Assembly (NCBI GenBank): GCA_024681775.1
Contig: JAILAF010000031.1
Coordinates: forward strand, 1 to 64,000
Direction of reading: 5' to 3'
Source of the DNA: Lachnospiraceae bacterium
GTDB lineage: Bacteria; Bacillota; Clostridia; Lachnospirales; Lachnospiraceae
DNA length: 64,000 nt
The position numbers and the translations under genes are program-made. The notes under the pieces are model-generated. The model had not been told where the DNA came from. It searched no databases and was given only the letters and a program-made list of their open reading frames with translations. Shown piece by piece: positions 19,632 to 28,715 of this stretch. Position 1 is the stretch's first letter, and each line of letters begins with the position of its first letter.

Positions 19632-20603
19632 GTGAAACTAATACTTGGTACGATGACATTTGGAGAGTCCGTATTTTATCCGGATGTTGAACAGTACATT
19701 AATGCATTTTTGAACGCCGGATATGACGAACTGGACACAGCCTATGTATACAATGACGGAAATAGTGAACGGCTGCTGGGAGAGGTGTTACCCGGGATTA
19801 ATCAATCATGCAAGATTTCTACGAAAATAAATCCAAGGATTAGTGGAAAACTGGATGCAGATGCTGTATATAAGCAGTTAACTGAAAGCTTGGAGCGAAT
19901 GAAGAGAACGTCAGTAGAAACGGTATTTCTTCATTTCCCTGATCCGCAGACTCCCGTAGAAAATGCGCTGGGAGCTATGGCAGATATGCATGATCAAGGG
20001 AAGTTTAGGGAATTGGGGTTAAGTAATTTTCCGGCTTGGATGGTGGCAGATGTATGGCATATCTGCGATAGACATGGGTGGGTTCTCCCCACGGTTTATG
20101 AGGGGGTATACAACCCTTTGACAAGAGGTGCAGAAAGTGAGCTGAATGACTGCTTAAATGCTTTTGACCTTCGTTTCTATGCATATAATCCGACAATGGG
20201 TGGATTGCTCACCGGGAAGTATACGAGCGTAGACGATACTCCTGAGGACGGACGATTCACTCACCGCCCCGGGTATCTGGAGAAGTATTGGAAGAAATGT
20301 AATTTTGACGCTTTGGATGTAATCAGAAAAGCTATCAAACCACATGGAATAACGATGGTTGAAGCAACTTATCGATGGTTGGCGTATCATTCCATGCTTG
20401 ACAGCGGTCGTGGAGATGCGATCTTGATTGGGGCTAGTAAGCTCAATCATCTGCTTCAGAATATGGAATCGGTAAACGCCGGGCCGTTACCGGATGATGT
20501 GATAGAGGCGATGAATGTGGCGTGGAAGATTTGTCGAGGAGAAAGCCGTGATTACTTCACCCTTTACAAAGGCAAGGGAAGTGTGGGAGGCGAGAAGAAA
20601 TAA
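19632..20603 (+). CDS. Aldo/keto reductase (AKR7-like)
   Basis: GTG start; LILGTMTFGESVF, ELDTAYVYNDGNSERLLGE, GLSNFPAWMVADVWHICDRHGW. Confidence 0.9.
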   Translation: MKLILGTMTFGESVFYPDVEQYINAFLNAGYDELDTAYVYNDGNSERLLGEVLPGINQSCKISTKINPRISGKLDADAVYKQLTESLERMKRTSVETVFLHFPDPQTPVENALGAMADMHDQGKFRELGLSNFPAWMVADVWHICDRHGWVLPTVYEGVYNPLTRGAESELNDCLNAFDLRFYAYNPTMGGLLTGKYTSVDDTPEDGRFTHRPGYLEKYWKKCNFDALDVIRKAIKPHGITMVEATYRWLAYHSMLDSGRGDAILIGASKLNHLLQNMESVNAGPLPDDVIEAMNVAWKICRGESRDYFTLYKGKGSVGGEKK

Positions 20604-21743
20604 TTGTTAGACCAGGAGAAAGTATTTAAATCGTTAGCAAATCATGGGGTTTCGTTTTTTGCGGGTGTTCCGGATAGCTATTTAAATGGGTTTTGTAATT
20701 ATGCTCTGGAAAATTGTGGGGACCGAAATGTGATAACGGCAAACGAAGGGAATGCTGTTGCGCTGGCTGTGGGGCATTATTTGGCCACAAAGGAGATTCC
20801 GCTTGTTTATATGCAGAACAGCGGAGAAGGAAACACTGTAAATCCTATTGCAAGCCTTGCAGATAAGAATGTGTATGCCGTTCCGATGCTTCTTCTTATT
20901 GGTTGGCGTGGGCAGGGGGACACGGAACCAAATCACCCGCAGCATAAGCTCCAAGGGGAAATAACAACTTCTTTGCTCGATATTCTTCACATTCCATATT
21001 CTGTAATTGAAGACAATGATGAAAAATTCGAGGGAATTGTTGATAGGGCAGTCAAGTATTGCACAGAGACCAGGGGCATATACGCTTTTGTCGCTCCGAA
21101 GGGTGTTATGGCATCGAATGAGAAAGAAAACCTTGTGGATGATACCTATCCTATGAGCAGAGAAGAAGTAATTGAAGTGTTCTTGGATACGCTTCCGCCG
21201 GACACTATCTATATTGCAACTACAGGTCGTACGTCTCGGGAACTGTTTTTCCTTAGAGAAAGAAGGGGGGAGACGAAGGAACATGACTTTCTGAATGTGG
21301 GGGCTATGGGACATGCCAGTTCGATTGCTCTCGGGATTGCTTTATCAAAACCCGGTAGAAAAGTGGTTGCTCTGGATGGTGACAGTTCAGCCATTATGCA
21401 TATGGGAGCAATGACGATGGTGAGCAAGATCTCCGCTCCCAACTTTATTCATGCAATTCTCAACAATGGTGCTCATGAATCTGTTGGCGGACAGCCCTCT
21501 GCAGGGTACAAGCTGAATTGGACAAAGATTGCTGAGGCATGTGGATATGAAACAATCGGCGGGGCTGTGGGAACTAAAGAAGAACTGAAAGCGGCGATTA
21601 ATTCGCTAAATGACTGTGGACATGCTTCATTTATCGACTGCCGCATCCACAAGGGTTTGACACACAAACTGCCACCAATCATTTTTGACCACAGGGCGTC
21701 TGTAGATGCATTAATGGATGATTTGAGGCGTAACGGGGGCTGA
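20604..21743 (+). CDS. ThDP-dependent decarboxylase, phosphonopyruvate/sulfopyruvate decarboxylase-like
   Basis: TTG start abutting the AKR stop; VYMQNSGEGNTVNPIASLADKNVYAVPMLLLIGWRGQGDTEPNHPQHKLQGE; VVALDGDSSAIMHMGAM ThDP motif, NNGAHESVGGQPS. Confidence 0.9.
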   Translation: MLDQEKVFKSLANHGVSFFAGVPDSYLNGFCNYALENCGDRNVITANEGNAVALAVGHYLATKEIPLVYMQNSGEGNTVNPIASLADKNVYAVPMLLLIGWRGQGDTEPNHPQHKLQGEITTSLLDILHIPYSVIEDNDEKFEGIVDRAVKYCTETRGIYAFVAPKGVMASNEKENLVDDTYPMSREEVIEVFLDTLPPDTIYIATTGRTSRELFFLRERRGETKEHDFLNVGAMGHASSIALGIALSKPGRKVVALDGDSSAIMHMGAMTMVSKISAPNFIHAILNNGAHESVGGQPSAGYKLNWTKIAEACGYETIGGAVGTKEELKAAINSLNDCGHASFIDCRIHKGLTHKLPPIIFDHRASVDALMDDLRRNGG

Positions 21744-21774
21744 AAGCAGTACGATTCGGAGAAAGGACATAGAT

Positions 21775-22677
21775 ATGAATAGTATGGATCAAACGAGAGA
21801 ATTTTTACGTTCTATTGGCTTGCCGGGAGGAGACGCATATGATCTTCCCACAAGCCACAAGTGCTTTGCTGATGGGGGACAGTATCGATTTGAAGTCCCG
21901 GGGATTCAAGGGCCTAAAGTGATGCAGGCACTCTTAGAAGCTATGGACAGTTATGGCCTTTATCTTCATCGCGTCACACAGACGCAAGGCATTATGTGCT
22001 TGACGGATGAGGATATTACAAAGATGGTAGAACTTGCTCATAAATGGGAAACGGACTTGATCCTTGCGATTGGCCCCCGTGCCACCACGGATACTTCTGC
22101 TTCCGTTCACACTGAGGAGGGAGTGAGAATGGGGTACCGTCTTCGTGGACAAGAGCAGATCGTCAGAGCTATTGAAGATGTTAAGCGTGCAGTTCGTCTT
22201 GGTTGTCGCGGGTTCCTGGTTTACGATGAAGGCTGTTTGTGGGTGCTGAATGAAATGCGTAAAGCAGGTGAGATACCGGGCGATTGTCATTTTAAGGTTT
22301 CTGCTCATGCCGGACATGGAAATCCTTGTTCTGCAAGGCTTTTGGAAACGATTGGAGCGGATTCGATCAATCCCGTGCGTGACATTCAGCTTCAAATGCT
22401 GGGAGCGTTACGTCAGGCGGTAAATTGTCCCATTGATATTCACACTGAAAATCCTAAGTCCACGGGTGGATTTATCCGGCACTATGAAGTTCCGGAGATG
22501 ATACGTGTAGCCGCTCCAATCTATCTTAAGACCGGTGGTTCTGTTGCAGCCACCCATTCTTGGGACAGTACAGAAGAAGATGCTAAGAAAAGGGCGAAGC
22601 AGTGTGCGCTTGTTAAGCGTGTGATCGATGAGTATTATCCCGAAGCTAAATGGAGCCCCAAGGGTAGTTTGCTGTAG
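21775..22677 (+). CDS. Uncharacterised probable TIM-barrel enzyme
   Basis: 300 aa; GCRGFLVYDEGCLWVLNEMRK, FKVSAHAGHGNPCSARLLETIGADSINPVRDIQLQML, CPIDIHTENPKSTGGF; family not recognised. Confidence 0.7.
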   Translation: MNSMDQTREFLRSIGLPGGDAYDLPTSHKCFADGGQYRFEVPGIQGPKVMQALLEAMDSYGLYLHRVTQTQGIMCLTDEDITKMVELAHKWETDLILAIGPRATTDTSASVHTEEGVRMGYRLRGQEQIVRAIEDVKRAVRLGCRGFLVYDEGCLWVLNEMRKAGEIPGDCHFKVSAHAGHGNPCSARLLETIGADSINPVRDIQLQMLGALRQAVNCPIDIHTENPKSTGGFIRHYEVPEMIRVAAPIYLKTGGSVAATHSWDSTEEDAKKRAKQCALVKRVIDEYYPEAKWSPKGSLL

Positions 22678-22736
22678 TAGGCGCTTGAATCAAACTTCTT
22701 AGGATGCGTTCATCATAGGAGAAAGAAGCAAAGAAT

Positions 22737-23882
22737 ATGAGACACCATATGTACAACCCGGATTTTAAGTTTGTGATTGAACCAGAGCATTTTGATAAAC
22801 ATACGGATCGGGAATTATTACAGTATTGTCTTGGGGCTACGATGTACATGCCGGGGTTTAAAGATTTTACGCCTAAGATTCTTTCCAATACTATGCCTGG
22901 TCTGACAAGCATGGTTCTTTGCTTTGAGGATGCTTGCCCGGAAGAAAAGCTTCCCGAGGCTATGGAGAATGTTCATAGTTTGCTGACGACTGTTACTGAG
23001 TCTGTTGATAATGGGACCTTAGATGGGGATAAAGTCCCTTTGATTTTTGTGCGTGTTCGTAATTTGGAACAATTCAAGGAGTTTGGCGAAAAACTGACCC
23101 AACAGGAGGTGCAATCCCTGTGCGGAATCAATTTTCCCAAGTTCAACGCAGAAAATGGGTATGAATATTTTTCGTATTTGAAGGACTTGAATGTTCGCTT
23201 CGGAGAAATAATCTATGGAATGCCGATTATAGAGGATAAAGAAGTCGCATACAAGGAGAGCCGTTTACAGGAACTGACAGGAATCAAGAAAATTCTTGAT
23301 AAGTATAAAGACCTGGTTCTTCAGGTTCGAGTTGGAGCCACCGATTTTTCTTCTGTTTTTGGCGTGCGCCGTGGTGTTGGGTATTCGGTGTATGATATCA
23401 TGACTGTTCGTGAATGCTTGAGTGATATAATTAACATGTTCGGGCGTGATAATGACTATGTTGTTTCCGGCCCGGTTTGGGAGTATTTCCGCGCCCCGAA
23501 GGAACTGATGTTTGAGGAATTGCCTCACTATGGGATAGAGGACTATTTGGTAAAGCGGCAGCCCCTGGTAAATAATGAAGTTGATGGACTGCTCCGAGAG
23601 GTTATCCTTGATAAGGCAAATGGCTTTGTTGGGCGTACGGTGATTCACCCTACACACGTGAAGTTTGTGAACGCAATGATGGCTGTGACGAAGGAAGAGT
23701 ATGATGACGCCTGTCAGATTCTTGGCGCAGGTGGTGGTGTGGTCAAAGGGGCCGGGGGAAATAAGATGAACGAAATTAAACCTCATACCAATTGGGCAAA
23801 GAAGATTTTTAACCGAGCAAGAGCTTATGGAGTAATACAGGATGAAAGCGGGCATGTGAAGCTTTTTGCAGTGAATGATTGA
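22737..23882 (+). CDS. HpcH/HpaI aldolase/citrate lyase-like C-C lyase
   Basis: SMVLCFEDACPEEKLPEAMENVHSLL; LVLQVRVGATDFSSVFGVRRG; GRTVIHPTHVKFVNAMMAVTKEEYDDA. Confidence 0.82.
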   Translation: MRHHMYNPDFKFVIEPEHFDKHTDRELLQYCLGATMYMPGFKDFTPKILSNTMPGLTSMVLCFEDACPEEKLPEAMENVHSLLTTVTESVDNGTLDGDKVPLIFVRVRNLEQFKEFGEKLTQQEVQSLCGINFPKFNAENGYEYFSYLKDLNVRFGEIIYGMPIIEDKEVAYKESRLQELTGIKKILDKYKDLVLQVRVGATDFSSVFGVRRGVGYSVYDIMTVRECLSDIINMFGRDNDYVVSGPVWEYFRAPKELMFEELPHYGIEDYLVKRQPLVNNEVDGLLREVILDKANGFVGRTVIHPTHVKFVNAMMAVTKEEYDDACQILGAGGGVVKGAGGNKMNEIKPHTNWAKKIFNRARAYGVIQDESGHVKLFAVND

Positions 23883-23928
23883 CATGATTCACAATGATAG
23901 TTGATGAATTCTTTCAAGGTATGCACAT

Positions 23929-24438
23929 ATGATTGAACTGAGAACACCGATTAGCGAAAAAGATGTGGCGAGACTGCAGGTTGGAGATACGTTAGAAATC
24001 TCCGGTTACATTCTCTGTGGTCGGGATGCTGTTCTTCCGAAAGTGCTGAAGATGATAGAGGAAGGTAAGACGGAGGATCTGGGAATTGACTTGCATGGGC
24101 AGGTTATCTTTCACACCGCGGTCAGTCCGGCCGGCGTGGGCCCTACTTCAAGCAATAAGGTGGAAATTGAAAGCAGTTTTGAACCTTTAAGTATGGCCGG
24201 TATCAAAATACACCTGGGAAAAGGGAAGCTATGCAGGGAAACTATTGAGGCACTTGATAGGTGTCGTGCGATATACGCCGTAATCCCGCCTGTGACTGCA
24301 TTGTTGGGATCAAAAACAATTGAGGAGAGAGTTATTGCGTTCCCTGAGCTAGGAATGGAGGCCCTTCATCTCATCAAAGTTGATAGGTATCCGGCAATTG
24401 TTGGTGCAGCACACGGGAGGTCTATCTATGAAAGATGA
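23929..24438 (+). CDS. Fumarate hydratase / L(+)-tartrate dehydratase beta-subunit-like protein
   Basis: LQVGDTLEISGYILCGRDAVLPKV; HTAVSPAGVGPTSSNKVE class I fumarase C-domain motifs. Confidence 0.88.
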   Translation: MIELRTPISEKDVARLQVGDTLEISGYILCGRDAVLPKVLKMIEEGKTEDLGIDLHGQVIFHTAVSPAGVGPTSSNKVEIESSFEPLSMAGIKIHLGKGKLCRETIEALDRCRAIYAVIPPVTALLGSKTIEERVIAFPELGMEALHLIKVDRYPAIVGAAHGRSIYER

Positions 24439-25285
24439 TGTGGTCAAGCTTGTCAGAGATACTCTTGTGGAGGCGGGGTCTACATTTCGCTCTGATAAGA
24501 AAGAAGCATATAAGAGAGCAATCAATTTGGAGACTGATGAGAAAGCCAAGTGGGTTATGGAAACGATTCTTTTTAATGCCGAAGTTGCAGAGAAAAGTCA
24601 TGGCCCGCTTTGTGATGATACAGGAATTCCGCATGTTGTTTTAGAAGTTGGTCCGGACTGCCCGGTAACAGGTCGGCTGTTAGGAGAGATCAGGCAGGGG
24701 ATTGCCGAAGGACTAAGAAAACTTCCGGGCAGACCGATGGGGATCATGGGCGATGATAGTCACCGGATTGATCAATCCGGCGGGTTGAATCCTGATAGTG
24801 CCGGAGTTGAGCCGGCACCAATACTTATTCGTCCTACAACGGATAACGTGATCCGGCTCCATATCCTTATGCTTGGAGGGGGCCCCGCAATTAGGGCGAA
24901 AACGTTTCGTGTTTTTCATAAGCACAATACCCAGGTTGTTCTTGATGAAATTGTGAGATGGGCAACGGAAGGCGTGGAGGAACTTGGTTGCACGCCTTGC
25001 ACACTGGCTGTTGGTGTAGGACGAAGTCATTTCGAAGCAACAAGTATGATGCTTCAAGCTCAGGTGGACGGCCGGTATGATATTCAATCAGAGATGGAAC
25101 AAGAGATAACAAAGAGAGTAAATGAAGCGCATATTGGACCTTTAGGATTGGGGGGAAAAACGACTGTACTTGCCACCTTTATGAAGGTTGGACCACAGAG
25201 AGCGAGTGGGGTTCGCATTGTGTGTGTTCGCCCCGCCTGTTGTTTTGAACCCAGAATTGCCACGGTGGAGCTTAGGCAAACGTAA
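24428..25285 (+). CDS. Fumarate hydratase / L(+)-tartrate dehydratase alpha-subunit-like protein
   Basis: PLCDDTGIPHVVLEVG; LGGGPAIRAKTFRVFH; LGCTPCTLAVGVGRSHFEATSMMLQAQ; GLGGKTTVLATFMKVGPQRASGVRIVCVRPACCFEPR. Start MKDDVVK at 24428, overlapping the beta subunit by 11 nt. Confidence 0.88.
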   Translation: MKDDVVKLVRDTLVEAGSTFRSDKKEAYKRAINLETDEKAKWVMETILFNAEVAEKSHGPLCDDTGIPHVVLEVGPDCPVTGRLLGEIRQGIAEGLRKLPGRPMGIMGDDSHRIDQSGGLNPDSAGVEPAPILIRPTTDNVIRLHILMLGGGPAIRAKTFRVFHKHNTQVVLDEIVRWATEGVEELGCTPCTLAVGVGRSHFEATSMMLQAQVDGRYDIQSEMEQEITKRVNEAHIGPLGLGGKTTVLATFMKVGPQRASGVRIVCVRPACCFEPRIATVELRQT

Positions 25286-25431
25286 TAGGTGTTGGGAGTA
25301 TTTCTGATAATATAGAATTGACATGAATTGGGAATCAATTGCATGGGAAAGAGCATTACAAGTGACGCTGATGAGGGAAATAACTATTTCCCAAAGTGAT
25401 TTCAATCTGTTGGAGGAAGGGGCCGCATAAT

Positions 25432-27498
25432 ATGAATGGTTCAGAAACGAAAATGATCACTATTTTGGTTAATTATCTTGCGAAACTGAAAGATGACTTG
25501 GAGGGAGATATTCATTTGGAAGATGCCGCACAACGCGTTGGGGCAATTCCGCCCATTCTTGATAAGATAAGTGATAACATCGTAAGAAGTGTGCTGGAAC
25601 CATATAAAGAATATTTTGATGGTGTGAGGCTCTTCTACGATAGATGCAGAAATGTTGAGTTCCTTGACGCCAATCTTCAGGATGCGTATGATTCGATTAT
25701 TTTACTGATAAAGTGTTTGGGGGAAATAATAGAGGCGTTGCGTGATAGAGAAGGAAGATGTCCTTGTTGTGGAGCAAGGGTAGTATATCTACCTCTTCCT
25801 TCATATTATCAGGAAATGAAAGAAAAATATGGAATTACGTATAATGCTCATGCTGAAACGCTAAATAAGGAAAAGTACCTATGTCCTTCATGCCAAAGTT
25901 CTGATAGGGATCGAATGATTGTTTCGTTTTTGGAAAAGATCGGACTTTCCGAATCACCGGAAGGGACAAAAGTTTTACAGATTGCGCCGGCACATAGTAT
26001 AGACAATTGGATAAAGGAGTGGTGTCCAAACATAGTCTATGATACAACCGATCTATTTATGGATGGAGTAACGTTCCGAACAGATATCCAAGACATGAAA
26101 AATGTTGAAAACGGGACGTATGATCTGATTATTTGCTCGCATGTTTTGGAGCATGTGCAAGATGATAGAAAAGCTTTATCAGAATTAAAACGGGTACTGA
26201 AAGAGGATGGGGAAATTGTTTTTCTTGTCCCGGTGGACTTGAATAGAGATGATATAGATGAAGAATGGGGGCTGTCCGAAGAAGAAAATTGGAAACGCTT
26301 TGGGCAAGGGGATCATTGCAGAGCGTATTCAAAAGAAGGCTTGATTGAAAGATTACGGGAGCAGTTTTTTGTTCATCAGTTAGGAAAAGAGTACTTTGGT
26401 GAGACTGTTTTCGAACAGTGTGGGTTAGCGGATACAAGTATTCTGTATGTATTATCTAAGGATGAGAATGTAGATCTTCATAAGGGCTGGATTCCGGTGA
26501 TAGATCAAGATTTGTGCCAAAACGGTCCCCTGGTGAGCGTTCTCTTGCCGACATATAATCATGAAAAATATGTGGAAAGAGCAATAGAGAGTGTGCTTAA
26601 CCAAAGCTATAAAAATCTTGAGATACTGGTGGCAGATGATGGGTCTACTGACAGGACTCCGGAGATTTGCAGGAAGTACTCGAAATATTTTGCTAAAGAA
26701 TATTACTTTGAAGAGAACTTAAGAGGCAGAGCTGAATTTCTCGCTACGCAGGCAACAGGGAAGTATGTTGCATTGATGCATTCAGATGATGTGTGGGACA
26801 AAGATAAAATAGCAATTCAAGTGAAAGAATTGGAAGAAAAAGGCGGCATATCTCTCACTTGGGCACTCTGTATTAATGATGATGGAGAAATTGAGAAAAT
26901 ATCCGGCTTTGTACAGAAAAACAGAAGTCGTGATGAATGGTTGCAGTTTTTCTGGGAATACGGGAATTGCATCTGCAATCCTTCGCTGGTAATGCCCAGG
27001 GAATTGTTTATGAAGCGCCAGAAGCACGGATGGTCATGTAAACAATTACCGGATTATTTTAAATGGATTGATTATGTACAGGAGACGGAATTACATATCG
27101 TACAGTATCCGCTTACTCAAATGGGAATTCATTACAGTGGATATAATGCAAATGATAGCGCTCCGACGGTAGAGAACAAGTATAGGCACCTGCTGGAAGA
27201 TGGAATCCACTGGATGACTGTTCTTCAGGACATGGAAGACGATATTTTCCTTTCGGCATTTGGCAAATACTTTAGAAAACAAGACGCATCGACCAAGGAA
27301 GAATTGATGTGTGAAAAGTATTTTCTCATGCTTGATTCGGATTATGTGGCAAGGCAGGGGGCTGCAATAAACTATATGTCCATAAATTTCCTGCAACTAA
27401 GGGACTGCCTTAAAGAAAAATATAACTATCTCAGAAATGATTTTTATGCGGATGAAGTGAAAAAAGGTTTCATTCCACTGTTGTTGTCACAAAATTAG
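25432..27498 (+). CDS. Fusion protein: CxxC-containing SAM-dependent methyltransferase plus GT2 glycosyltransferase
   Basis: CPCCGARVVYLP...CPSCQSSDRDRM; YDLIICSHVLEHVQDDRKALSELKRVLKEDGEIVFLVP; then VSVLLPTYNHEKYVERAIESVLNQSYKNLEILVADDGSTDRTPEI. SD ggagg before ATG 25432. Confidence 0.88.
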   Translation: MNGSETKMITILVNYLAKLKDDLEGDIHLEDAAQRVGAIPPILDKISDNIVRSVLEPYKEYFDGVRLFYDRCRNVEFLDANLQDAYDSIILLIKCLGEIIEALRDREGRCPCCGARVVYLPLPSYYQEMKEKYGITYNAHAETLNKEKYLCPSCQSSDRDRMIVSFLEKIGLSESPEGTKVLQIAPAHSIDNWIKEWCPNIVYDTTDLFMDGVTFRTDIQDMKNVENGTYDLIICSHVLEHVQDDRKALSELKRVLKEDGEIVFLVPVDLNRDDIDEEWGLSEEENWKRFGQGDHCRAYSKEGLIERLREQFFVHQLGKEYFGETVFEQCGLADTSILYVLSKDENVDLHKGWIPVIDQDLCQNGPLVSVLLPTYNHEKYVERAIESVLNQSYKNLEILVADDGSTDRTPEICRKYSKYFAKEYYFEENLRGRAEFLATQATGKYVALMHSDDVWDKDKIAIQVKELEEKGGISLTWALCINDDGEIEKISGFVQKNRSRDEWLQFFWEYGNCICNPSLVMPRELFMKRQKHGWSCKQLPDYFKWIDYVQETELHIVQYPLTQMGIHYSGYNANDSAPTVENKYRHLLEDGIHWMTVLQDMEDDIFLSAFGKYFRKQDASTKEELMCEKYFLMLDSDYVARQGAAINYMSINFLQLRDCLKEKYNYLRNDFYADEVKKGFIPLLLSQN

Positions 27499-27554
27499 AG
27501 CAGAGTCTTTTTCAAACAGAAGCCCTATAAGGTAAGCGTAGTTACGGATAGCCT

Positions 27555-28658
27555 ATGGATAAGATCGCATTTATCATTTGCCACAACAATGAACAGTATT
27601 TGGAAGAATGCATATTTTACCTTTCCAAACTCCACATTCCTGAAGGGATGGAAACGGAGAATATTTGTATTTCCGAAGCTAAGAGCATGGCAGCCGGATA
27701 TAACGAAGGAATGAAAGCCTCGGATGCGAAGTATAAAGTTTACCTACATCAGGATGTATTTATCACGGATACAGAGTTCCTTGTATCAATCAGTAAAGTA
27801 TTTCAATCTGATCCGAAGATAGGGCTGTTGGGAGTGTACGGGGGAAGCAAAATCCCCGAAAACGGCTCCTGCTACGATAAGTGGGATATCGGATGGATAA
27901 GAGCGAGCAATGGGAATCGGGAGGTGGAGCTGCGAAAGGAGTATAGCGGGCCAAATGGGAAAGGATACTACGAAGCGGAAGCAATTGATGGAATGCTGAT
28001 GGCAACTTCGGTAGATCTTTTCTGGAGAGAAGATCTTTTTGACGGGTTTGATTATTATGACGTTTCGCAGAGTGTGGAGTTCCTGCGTTCAGGATATCGA
28101 GTAGTTGTTCCGGCATTTGATGCGCCTCCCTGCATACATGACTGCGGATACAGTAAACTTGTGGAATATGACCGATATCGAAAAATATTCTGTGAAGCAT
28201 ATGGTGGGGGCTTTCATTATGATGGAGCACAGGCTGTGGATCCGTCGCAAAAAGAGGCGATCAAATTGACAGAATGCCTGTTTGTAAAATGCTGTGAATT
28301 ATTTGATAAAGGTGATCTCTCAGGCGCATTTACGATTCTTGAGCAGGTAGACGGAAGGCTGCATGTTTTTCATAATGGATTGAACAAGCTTTGCAATATG
28401 AGAAAGGTTTATTTGAATGAAACGGGACAGCATGTGTTTTCTTTCGGAGAAATACCTGTTGCTGAGCTTATTGAAAAATATGATACGATTCGATTTATGC
28501 TTAGGCGTGCGGAATTCGAAAAGGAAGAAGCTGTTTTTTCTGCACACATAAAAGAGTTGGTCGACAGCGGAATCCTGTCAAGGGAATCGGTATGCATGCT
28601 ATACCCTACAGTCAGTACTGACCCCGGAGGGTGTATAAAGCGTATTTGGTCGTTGTAA
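27555..28658 (+). CDS. Glycosyltransferase family protein (GT2/GT-A-like)
   Basis: KIAFIICHNNEQYLEECIFYLSKLHIP; EAKSMAAGYNEGMKASDAKYKVYLHQDVFI. Confidence 0.75.
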   Translation: MDKIAFIICHNNEQYLEECIFYLSKLHIPEGMETENICISEAKSMAAGYNEGMKASDAKYKVYLHQDVFITDTEFLVSISKVFQSDPKIGLLGVYGGSKIPENGSCYDKWDIGWIRASNGNREVELRKEYSGPNGKGYYEAEAIDGMLMATSVDLFWREDLFDGFDYYDVSQSVEFLRSGYRVVVPAFDAPPCIHDCGYSKLVEYDRYRKIFCEAYGGGFHYDGAQAVDPSQKEAIKLTECLFVKCCELFDKGDLSGAFTILEQVDGRLHVFHNGLNKLCNMRKVYLNETGQHVFSFGEIPVAELIEKYDTIRFMLRRAEFEKEEAVFSAHIKELVDSGILSRESVCMLYPTVSTDPGGCIKRIWSL

Positions 28659-28687
28659 GAACCGCATATTTGTTCCTTCTTAAAAGG

Positions 28688-28703
28688 TTATGTCATGACA
28701 TAA
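28688..28703. repeat. Perfect 16-bp palindrome upstream of the LegB-like gene
   Basis: TTATGTCATGACATAA, just before the SD. Confidence 0.7.
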
Positions 28704-28715
28704 TGGAGGTTTTAT

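Noticed and set aside
20604-25285. A standard phosphonate biosynthesis cluster
   Set aside because: No PEP mutase motif seen in the window and no AEP transaminase or phosphonate cytidylyltransferase recognised; kept only as an alternative hypothesis.
18266-25285. A methylcitrate or TCA-cycle catabolic operon
   Set aside because: No citrate/methylcitrate synthase or CoA-activating enzyme is seen; neighbours are glycan genes.
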